Shown piece after piece: positions 1 through 5,298 of a stretch of 5,298 nt of DNA. The notes beneath the pieces are model-generated. The model was not told the DNA's origin, searched no databases, and saw only the letters and a program-made list of their open reading frames with translations. Location: NCBI GenBank assembly GCA_012267605.1, contig JAAXGF010000205.1:1-5298 (forward strand). The letters run 5' to 3'. This DNA is from Alphaproteobacteria bacterium (GTDB lineage: Bacteria; Pseudomonadota; Alphaproteobacteria; JAAXGF01). The position numbers were made by a program, and so were the translations under genes. Position 1 is the first letter of the stretch; each line of letters starts with the position of its first letter.

Positions 1-13
1 CAGACCTGGGCAG

Positions 14-124
14 TTACGTTTTTACTTGAAACACCTTTTCTGGCTCCGAAAATAAACGGTGCCTAAATTCCGGGTCAATTACAGCCCGTGCGATGATTTT
101 TTTCCTTTTGTCATCCGCATGCAT
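14..124 (-). CDS. small protein resembling an NHLP-clan (nitrile-hydratase-like leader) peptide
   Basis: This is a 36-residue ORF reading leftward from an ATG at 124-122 to a TAA at 16-14. It is preceded by a perfect AAGGAGG Shine-Dalgarno sequence nine bases upstream. After a charged start (MHADDKRKK), residues 10-24 read IIARAVIDPEFRHRL, followed by FSEPEKVF at 25-32. This matches the pattern I know from nitrile hydratase alpha subunits and NHLP/TOMM leader peptides: a hydrophobic-A-R/K-A segment, then D-P-x-F-(K/R)-x-x-L-hydrophobic, then a D/E-P pair. It is closest to the Os1348-type subgroup. Those proteins usually continue into a GYxLT-type segment; this ORF instead ends with QVKT and stop, so no core peptide or downstream half is visible. 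It has no cysteine, signal peptide or membrane segment. The function is unknown. It could be a stand-alone leader-like protein, a truncated remnant, or the start of a longer gene broken in the A5 run near its end. The family resemblance is recalled, not searched. Confidence 0.55.
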   Translation of the reverse strand: MHADDKRKKIIARAVIDPEFRHRLFSEPEKVFQVKT

Positions 125-133
125 TTCTGAGTC

Positions 134-140
134 CCTCCTT
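134..140 (-). promoter_or_regulatory. strong ribosome-binding site for the leftward small ORF
   Basis: The minus strand reads AAGGAGG here, complementary to the 3' end of 16S rRNA over seven bases, with nine bases to the ATG at 124-122. It is clearly the best Shine-Dalgarno match upstream of any start in the window; the four metabolic genes have weaker sites. It is the main evidence that the short leftward ORF is translated, and it fixes that ORF's start. Confidence 0.6.
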
Positions 141-365
141 AGTTATCCAACATTATTAGCAACAGTTGTCCATGAATCCAGTTTCGCTAGGAAAGAGCGA
201 ATCTAACTCAACTTTCTCGCGAAATCAATGCGGTCGAATCGAAACTGCTTGTGTGGATGCGCAGTCAGATACATTCGACATCGTCCTCTTGGGAGGTAGA
301 AATTTTGTTATGAAGGCAGCGCTTAATAGCTACCTCGCGGAACGTTATGGCCGGAAAGAATCTGG
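141..365. other. divergent AT-rich intergenic region between the small leftward ORF and the operon
   Basis: About 225 bp at roughly 45% GC separates two divergent transcription units, so promoters for both are expected here. On the minus strand, AATAAT (152-157) is a five-of-six match to a sigma-70 -10 box, but no convincing -35 hexamer sits 16-18 bases away. On the plus strand I find no convincing -35/-10 pair and no clear sigma-54 site. I also see no clear operator of the GntR/GlcC type. A small inverted repeat lies at 183-201. A rightward ORF from TTG 166 or ATG 172 ends at TGA 367-369, overlapping the kinase start by four bases. It has no Shine-Dalgarno, no recognisable homology and a low third-position GC, so it is not called as a gene. 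Confidence 0.6.
183..201. repeat. short inverted repeat (possible hairpin or operator)
   Basis: TTCGCT (183-188) and AGCGAA (196-201) are perfect reverse complements separated by seven bases. They could form a six-base-pair hairpin or a spaced dyad for a dimeric regulator. It lies about 165 bp upstream of the kinase start in the divergent region. No T-run follows, so it is not an intrinsic terminator. A stem this short can arise by chance, and no regulator is encoded in the window to pair with it. Confidence 0.25.
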
Positions 366-1679
366 ATGAAAAGCGAAGATGACGTTGACGACGCGGGTCC
401 AGGACCAGTGGTCGATCCACGAGCCCTACTCAGCGAAGTGTTCGACGCCGCACTGGCTGCCGTCTCTCCCGCTCGTTGCTTGCCCGCCCACTTGCCGCAC
501 GGGGTTGATCGTGCGGTCAAAGGAAAATCGCTGGTGGTCGGCGCCGGCAAGGCCGCGGCCGCCATGGCCCTAGCGGCGGAGGAGAATTGGCCAACTCCCC
601 TCGCCGGTCTGGTGGTCACGGCAAAGGGGTACGGCGTGCCTTGTCGTAATATCGAAGTCATCGAGGCGGCCCACCCTGTGCCCGACTCGGCGAGCGCTTC
701 GGCAGCGGAACGGATCATGGCGTTAGCAAAGTCGGCTGGACCCGACGACCAAGTTTTATGCCTTTTCTCTGGCGGCGGTTCAGCGCTATTAACAGCGCCT
801 GCGCCCGGTTTAACGCTCGATGACAAACAGTCGGTGACGCGATCGCTTTTGCGATCAGGCGCAGCAATCGCGGAGATCAATACCGTGCGGCGACACCTTT
901 CGGCCATTAAGGGCGGCCGGCTGGCGACCGCGTGTGCCCCAGCGCGCGTTGTCACACTGGTGATTTCTGACGTGCCTGGCGATGATCCGGCGGATGTGGC
1001 CTCAGGACCGACTGTGGCCGGCAGGACTGTCCCGGCCGACGCCGTGGAAATCCTCGGAAAATATCGCATCCCGGTATCCGAAAACGTCATCAGGCATTTG
1101 CGACGACCGCCGCGTCCCGAGCCTCTGAGCCACGTCCCTGGGGAAACCTCCGTGATCGCCGCGGCGTGGGATGCCTTGGCGGCAGCGGCTCGGACCGCCG
1201 AGAAGAAGGGCCTCGGGGTCGTCAACCTCGGCGACACGGTGCAGGGTGAAGCACGCGAGCTGGCGCGGCGCGACGCGGATTTGGTTCGGCGCATGGTTCG
1301 TAGCAGCGGAGGTGTAACCGCACCGTGCGTGATCTTGTACGGAGGAGAAGCGACAGTTACTGTGCGTGGGCACGGTCGCGGCGGACCCAATAGCGAGTAT
1401 GCTCTCGCCCTCGTCGCCGCGCTTCGCGGAATGGCCGGTGTCTTTGCGCTGGCTTGCAATACCGATGGTATTGACGGGACGGGCGACAACGCCGGCGCAG
1501 TTGCCACTCCCGATACATTGTCTCGTGCGGCCGATCGGGGCCTGAACGCGGACAACGCGCTAAAGGAAAACGATAGCCATGGCTTCTTCTCCGCGCTCGG
1601 CGATCTCGTGGTCACCGGCCCGACGCGAACCAACGTCAGCGATTTCCGCGCCATTCTTATCCTTCCGACGCAACGCTAG
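366..1679 (+). CDS. gckA: glycerate 2-kinase (MOFRL/GckA-TtuD family)
   Basis: A cytoplasmic kinase predicted to phosphorylate D-glycerate to 2-phosphoglycerate with ATP. At 437 residues it is full length for the DUF4147 plus MOFRL architecture. The N-terminal domain shows VVGAGKAAAAMA (57-68, Lys62), SGGGSALL (135-142), INTVRRHLSAIKGGRLA (171-187) and ISDVPGDDPADVASGPT (200-216). The C-terminal MOFRL domain shows GGEATVTVRGHGRGGPNSEY (326-345), NTDGIDGT (365-372) and TGPTRTNVSDFRAILI (418-433). Relatives are often named TtuD and annotated as hydroxypyruvate reductase, but the motifs are those of the kinase. The ATG at 366 is the first usable start: an in-frame stop lies at 327-329, with no start codon between them. 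GGAA (353-356) is a moderate Shine-Dalgarno nine bases upstream. Position 365 is Asn where relatives usually have Asp in a DTDGIDG motif. It is probably the first gene of an operon with glcDEF, 50 bp upstream of glcD. Confidence 0.93.
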   Translation: MKSEDDVDDAGPGPVVDPRALLSEVFDAALAAVSPARCLPAHLPHGVDRAVKGKSLVVGAGKAAAAMALAAEENWPTPLAGLVVTAKGYGVPCRNIEVIEAAHPVPDSASASAAERIMALAKSAGPDDQVLCLFSGGGSALLTAPAPGLTLDDKQSVTRSLLRSGAAIAEINTVRRHLSAIKGGRLATACAPARVVTLVISDVPGDDPADVASGPTVAGRTVPADAVEILGKYRIPVSENVIRHLRRPPRPEPLSHVPGETSVIAAAWDALAAAARTAEKKGLGVVNLGDTVQGEARELARRDADLVRRMVRSSGGVTAPCVILYGGEATVTVRGHGRGGPNSEYALALVAALRGMAGVFALACNTDGIDGTGDNAGAVATPDTLSRAADRGLNADNALKENDSHGFFSALGDLVVTGPTRTNVSDFRAILILPTQR

Positions 1680-1729
1680 GCAGCACCAATGTTCGCCTCC
1701 TCACCGTCTATGGCGTTAAGGTCGAAGTG

Positions 1730-3217
1730 ATGCGCATGCCACCACCCGATCCGACGACCATGTCACGCAAGCCGCAGATTGTGCGCGCCTTACGGAAAAT
1801 TGTGCCCGGCGAGGGGGTCATTGCCGAAGAAGACGCGTTGGGTGCCTATGAGAGCGATGGCCTAACCGCCTATCGGCAGCGACCCCTGGCAGTTGTGCTT
1901 CCCAGCCAAACTTCCGAGGTCGCGGCGATTCTTCGATTTTGCCAGAAGGAAGGGATCAAAGTTGTTCCGCGCGGCGCGGGTACGTCGCTTTCTGGTGGCG
2001 CCCTTCCCCTGGCCGACGGCATCGTCCTGGGCCTGGGCAAATTCAACGCGATTCTGGACATCGATTACGAAAACCGATGTGTCGTCGCTCAACCTGGTGT
2101 GACGAACCTGTCGGTAACCCGCGCAGTCGAGGACAGGGGATTCTACTATGCCCCGGATCCCTCGAGCCAGATCGCCTGCACGATCGGCGGCAATGTCGCT
2201 GAGAACGCTGGCGGCGTTCATTGCCTAAAGTACGGGTTGACCACGAACAACATACTCGGTGTTCAGGTCGTGCTGATGAATGGAGAGCTTATTCGCCTGG
2301 GCGGAAAACACATGGATGGCGGCGGATACGATATCATGGGCCTGATGACCGGGTCGGAGGGATTGCTCGGCGTCGTCACCGAAGTCACACTGCGGATTCT
2401 GCCGTGCCCGGAGATGGCCCGCGCGCTTCTGCTCGGATTTCCCAGCAACGCCGCGGCAGGTGATTGCGTCGCCGCGATCATTGCTGCGGGCATTATCCCT
2501 GGGGGCATGGAAATGATGGATCGGCCCGCTGTCCACGCCGCCGAAGCTTTCGCCCATCCAGGATATCCCCTTGACGTACAAGCCTTGCTCATTGTCGAGG
2601 TCGACGGCGCGGCTTGCGAAGTGGACGCTTTGGCAAAGCGGGTTCGGTCGATCGCCCAAGATACAGGCGCGGTGTCGACGAAGGTCAGTGAAAGCGAGGA
2701 GGAGCGGTTGCTGTTCTGGGCCGGGCGCAAGTCGGCGTTTCCCGCCGTCGGGCGTCTCGCGCCGGATTATTATTGCATGGACGGGACAATTCCGCGGGGG
2801 CGCCTGCCCCAAGTCCTCGACGAAATTGGAGCCATGTCGGAACGCTTTGGATTGCGGGTCGCCAACGTTTTTCACGCCGGCGACGGCAACCTCCATCCAC
2901 TAATTCTGTATGATGCCAACAACAGCGGTGAGATGGAGTGCGCCGAGGCGTTCGGTGCCGAAATTCTCCGGCTTTGCGTTCGGGTCGGCGGGGTCCTGAC
3001 GGGAGAGCACGGCGTTGGCGTGGAAAAACGCGATCTTATGGAAACCATGTTTAACGAAGACGATCTCAATCAACAGCAACGCGTCAAATGCGCGTTCGAC
3101 CCCCAGTCCTTGCTGAATCCGGGGAAGGTGTTTCCCACCTTGCGCCGCTGTGCTGAACTCGGCCGGATGCATGTTCATCGGGGCAAAATGCCGTTCCCCG
3201 AGCTGCCCAGATTTTAA
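1730..3217 (+). CDS. glcD: glycolate oxidase subunit GlcD (FAD-binding catalytic subunit)
   Basis: The FAD-containing subunit that oxidises glycolate (and often D-lactate) to glyoxylate and passes electrons to the iron-sulfur subunit GlcF. Numbering from GTG 1727, the FAD_binding_4 domain shows PRGAGTSLSGG (81-91), DPSSQIACTIGGNVAENAGG (144-163) and TGSEGLLG (208-215). The FAD-oxidase C-terminal domain shows APDYYCMDGTIPRG (345-358), FHAGDGNLHP (382-391), GEHGVGVEK (426-434) and FDPQSLLNPGKVFPT (457-471). The tail MHVHRGKMPFPELPRF corresponds nearly residue for residue to my memory of E. coli GlcD (499 aa), so the protein is complete and probably active. Start choice: GTG 1727, ATG 1730 and ATG 1736 are in frame. 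AAGG at 1718-1721 lies eight bases before ATG 1730, which gives the MRMPPPD start typical of alphaproteobacterial homologues. glcE follows after 28 bp. Confidence 0.96.
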   Translation: MRMPPPDPTTMSRKPQIVRALRKIVPGEGVIAEEDALGAYESDGLTAYRQRPLAVVLPSQTSEVAAILRFCQKEGIKVVPRGAGTSLSGGALPLADGIVLGLGKFNAILDIDYENRCVVAQPGVTNLSVTRAVEDRGFYYAPDPSSQIACTIGGNVAENAGGVHCLKYGLTTNNILGVQVVLMNGELIRLGGKHMDGGGYDIMGLMTGSEGLLGVVTEVTLRILPCPEMARALLLGFPSNAAAGDCVAAIIAAGIIPGGMEMMDRPAVHAAEAFAHPGYPLDVQALLIVEVDGAACEVDALAKRVRSIAQDTGAVSTKVSESEEERLLFWAGRKSAFPAVGRLAPDYYCMDGTIPRGRLPQVLDEIGAMSERFGLRVANVFHAGDGNLHPLILYDANNSGEMECAEAFGAEILRLCVRVGGVLTGEHGVGVEKRDLMETMFNEDDLNQQQRVKCAFDPQSLLNPGKVFPTLRRCAELGRMHVHRGKMPFPELPRF

Positions 3218-3245
3218 CGTCGAATAAGGCGTTGGAATCAGAAAA

Positions 3246-4457
3246 ATGGTGTCGATATTCGAGCCCACAACCGTCGATGAACTGCGCCAGATCGTCGCTG
3301 GTGCCGTGGCAGAGAAATGTCCGATAGAAGTCAGCGGCGGGTCGACAAAAAAGGGATTTGGGCGACCGTCGGAAACCGATGCGGTTCTCGGGCTCGGCGG
3401 TTTTTCAGGTATCTCGTACCACGAACCCGGTGAGCTGGTGTTGACGGCGGGCGCCGCAACACCCGTTCAAGAAATAGAATCCCGACTTCGCGCCGAGGGT
3501 CAAATGCTCGCCTTCGAACCAGCGTATTTGGCTCCCCTATACGGCACACCCGCGGAATCGGCGACGATCGGCGGCACGCTGGCCTGCAACCTGTCCGGCC
3601 CACGTCGCCCCAAGTCCGGCGCAGCGCGTGATCACTTCTTGGGGGTCAAGGCGGTTAGCGGACGTGGCGAGCTCTTCAAGTCCGGCGGACGCGTCGTCAA
3701 GAACGTGACCGGATACGACATGTGCAAACTGCTCTGCGGTTCGTTCGGCACGTTGGCTGTGATGACCGACGTGACCTTGAAGGTCGTCCCGGCACCAACC
3801 GCAACGCGGACCGTCCTCGTATTTGGACTCGGCGACGATGACGCCGTAAAGACCATGGGCGAAATGCTTGGTGGCCCCCATGACATATCCGGCGCAGCCC
3901 ATTTCCCTACGAGCTTAGCCTCCGGATTCGTGCCGACAGCGAGCGATTCGGTGACGGCCCTCAGAATCGAAGGAGAGGAAACCGCCGTGCTCGCGCGCGC
4001 GAAACGACTGGAAGGCTCGATCGCCATTAAAGGCGATACAGCATTGCTGGGTGATGCGGAATCGATCCGTTTATGGCGGGCGGTGCGCGGTCTCGCACCG
4101 TTCGTGAAGACGAGAGACGAAATCATTTGGCGCCTAGCGGTTCCACCGGGGACAGGTGCCCGGATTGTCGGAAAGATTGCCCAGACGCTTACATTCCGGG
4201 TCTTCTATGATTGGGCGGGCGGATTGATTTGGTTAGCTTTCGCACCCGTCCCGGACGCAGGCGCCAAGGCCATCCGCGCCGTTGTTGAAGAGGTCGGAGG
4301 GACAGCGATGCTGGTGCGGGCCGAAGACCGCGTGCGCAACCGCGTGGATATCTTCGAGCCCCTGGGCGACGCGCTTCGCGGTCTGTCCCAACGCGTAAAG
4401 GAGAGCTTTGATCCGATGCGCATCCTCAACCCCGGACGCATGTACGCCGGTTTATAG
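3246..4457 (+). CDS. glcE: glycolate oxidase subunit GlcE (second FAD-binding subunit)
   Basis: The second flavin-binding subunit of the glycolate oxidase complex, required with GlcD and GlcF for activity. It carries a shortened FAD_binding_4 fold: VSGGSTKKGFGRP (29-41), IGGTLACNLSGPRRPKSG (108-125) and RDHFLG (128-133), then GGRVVKNVTGYDMCKLL (147-163) with GSFGTLAVMT (165-174). The C-terminal part has WRLAVP (295-300), DWAGGLIWL (322-330) and the family's closing FDPMRILNPGRMYAGL (388-403). At 403 residues it is longer than E. coli GlcE (350) but normal for alphaproteobacterial forms. The ATG at 3246 is preceded by GGAA (3234-3237) with eight-base spacing. The gene sits 28 bp after glcD and 14 bp before glcF, consistent with cotranscription and subunit assembly. 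No frame disruption or missing motif was seen. Confidence 0.95.
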   Translation: MVSIFEPTTVDELRQIVAGAVAEKCPIEVSGGSTKKGFGRPSETDAVLGLGGFSGISYHEPGELVLTAGAATPVQEIESRLRAEGQMLAFEPAYLAPLYGTPAESATIGGTLACNLSGPRRPKSGAARDHFLGVKAVSGRGELFKSGGRVVKNVTGYDMCKLLCGSFGTLAVMTDVTLKVVPAPTATRTVLVFGLGDDDAVKTMGEMLGGPHDISGAAHFPTSLASGFVPTASDSVTALRIEGEETAVLARAKRLEGSIAIKGDTALLGDAESIRLWRAVRGLAPFVKTRDEIIWRLAVPPGTGARIVGKIAQTLTFRVFYDWAGGLIWLAFAPVPDAGAKAIRAVVEEVGGTAMLVRAEDRVRNRVDIFEPLGDALRGLSQRVKESFDPMRILNPGRMYAGL

Positions 4458-4471
4458 GCGACGGGGTCAGA

Positions 4472-5298
4472 ATGCGAACCACGTTCTCAATTGCGCAACT
4501 CGCCAATTCGGACATTCAGGAAAGCAACCAAATCTTGAGGCGTTGCGTTCACTGCGGGTTTTGCCTGGCTACCTGTCCAACACATGTGTTGTTGGGCGAC
4601 GAGTTGGACAGTCCACGGGGCCGAATTTACCTGATCAAGGAAATGCTGGAGGCGGATAAGCCGCCCTCGCCGGAGACTGTAAAGCATCTCGACAGATGCC
4701 TTGGTTGCGCCTCATGCATGACCACCTGTCCCTCCGACGTGAATTACGTCCGATTGCTCGAACACGGCAGAGCCCATGTCGCCCGAACCCACTCGCGCAC
4801 TATGTCGGACCGTTTATCGCGTTGGTTCTTCGCTAATCTTCTCGCGAGACCATCCGCGTTTCGAGTCGCGGTACGTGTAGCCGCTTGGTTTCGGCCTTTA
4901 TCGTCTTGGCTGCCGCGCCGTATGCGGGCAGCGGTCGCACTTGCGCCGCGCCGACTACCGGCGACCTCGTTGTTGGACCGCCAACCTATTCATCCGGCGC
5001 ATGGCAAGCGACGGGCGCGCGTTGCCCTATTGACCGGTTGCGTGCAACGGGTGTTAGCGCCAAACATTAACGACGCGACCGTGCGACTGCTCAACCGCCA
5101 CGGGATCGAGGTGGTGGTCGCGGGCCGCGGTTGTTGCGGGCATTGGCCCAGCACATGGGCCGTACGCGACAGGCCCGCAAGGCGGCACGCGCCAATGTGG
5201 CCGCCTGGTGGCGCGAATCGCGCAACGACAGTTTCGACGCCATCATCGTCAATGCCTCTGGGTGTGGCATGGCGGTGAAGGATTACGGGCATCTGTTG
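4472..5298 (+). CDS. glcF: glycolate oxidase iron-sulfur subunit GlcF (frameshifted in this sequence; 3' end outside window)
   Basis: The iron-sulfur subunit that carries electrons from GlcD/GlcE toward the membrane quinone pool. Two 4Fe-4S motifs are intact: CVHCGFCLATCP (Cys25, 28, 31, 35) and CLGCASCMTTCP (Cys76, 79, 82, 86). The first cysteine-rich (CCG) domain begins with LLTGCVQRVLAPN and reaches GCCG at residues 220-223. After GGG (5138-5140) the opening frame turns into non-homologous sequence and stops at TGA 5276-5278. The next frame, from 5140 to the window end, reads ALAQHMGRTRQARKAARA and later NASGCGMAVKDYGHLL, exactly the expected GlcF continuation. One G is therefore missing relative to an intact gene: a -1 frameshift by sequencing error or a real mutation. 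Without correction the product is 268 residues and lacks the second half of the cysteine-rich region. The ATG at 4472 is preceded by GGGG (4463-4466). The C-terminal part, roughly 160 residues by family length, lies beyond the window. Confidence 0.92.
5138..5142 (+). other. frameshift site in glcF (apparent loss of one G)
   Basis: The sequence TGTTGCGGGCATTG encodes Cys-Cys-Gly-His in the upstream frame. One more G in the GGG run would give Cys-Cys-Gly-Ala-Leu, the usual GlcF sequence, and would join the upstream frame to the open, homologous frame from 5140 to 5298. No classical X-XXY-YYZ slippery heptamer is present, so programmed frameshifting is unlikely. A homopolymer error or a real deletion fits better. 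Confidence 0.85.

Noticed and set aside
249..274. Possible sigma-70 promoter TTGTGT ... GATACA upstream of the kinase
   Set aside because: The -10 candidate matches the consensus at only three of six positions and the spacer is 13 bases, too short for sigma-70.
323..1654. 443-codon open frame on the minus strand opposite the glycerate kinase
   Set aside because: Its translation is low-complexity (Ser/Ala/Arg/Pro-rich) with no recognisable domain. It mirrors the codon structure of the high-GC kinase gene, whose motifs are unmistakable, so it is an antisense shadow.
1680..1729. Possible separate promoter or terminator between the kinase and glcD
   Set aside because: The 50 bp hold no GC-rich hairpin followed by T residues and no recognisable -35/-10 pair; only an AAGG ribosome-binding site before glcD is supported.
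2225..2896. 223-codon minus-strand frame inside glcD
   Set aside because: It is fully contained in glcD, which is intact and conserved end to end. The antisense translation shows no family motif.
3632..4126. 164-codon minus-strand frame inside glcE
   Set aside because: It is antisense to a well-conserved glcE and has Ser/Pro/Thr-rich shadow composition with no domain.
5132..5146. Programmed -1 ribosomal frameshifting in glcF
   Set aside because: There is no X-XXY-YYZ heptamer at the shift point and no evident downstream stem-loop stimulator. GlcF homologues are read in a single frame, so a missing base is the simpler explanation.

Overview
The window looks like chromosomal DNA of an alphaproteobacterium. 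This is inferred from protein similarity recalled from memory (long GlcD- and GlcE-type proteins close to Rhodospirillales/Rhizobiales forms) and from coding DNA of roughly 60% GC. No database search was possible.

Layout. (1) Positions 1-365 are AT-rich, about 45% GC by hand count. They hold a small leftward gene (14-124, minus strand, 36 codons) with a perfect AAGGAGG ribosome-binding site. Its sequence resembles the helical leader motif of nitrile-hydratase-like leader peptides (NHLP clan). A divergent intergenic region of about 225 bp follows. (2) Positions 366-1679 encode a complete MOFRL-type glycerate 2-kinase. (3) Positions 1730-3217, 3246-4457 and 4472-5298 encode the three glycolate oxidase subunits GlcD, GlcE and GlcF in order. 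The gaps are 50, 28 and 14 bp, so the four rightward genes look like one operon. glcF runs off the right edge and carries an apparent one-base deletion just after its first CCG motif.

How the genes work together. GlcDEF is the membrane-associated flavin/iron-sulfur enzyme that oxidises glycolate to glyoxylate. Glyoxylate can be carried through tartronate semialdehyde to D-glycerate, which the kinase phosphorylates to 2-phosphoglycerate for central metabolism. The operon therefore encodes the entry and exit steps of the glycerate pathway. The middle steps (glyoxylate carboligase, tartronate semialdehyde reductase) and any regulator are not in the window.

The metabolic genes are ordinary in type. 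The two points most worth a second look are the short leftward NHLP-like ORF and the glcF frameshift.
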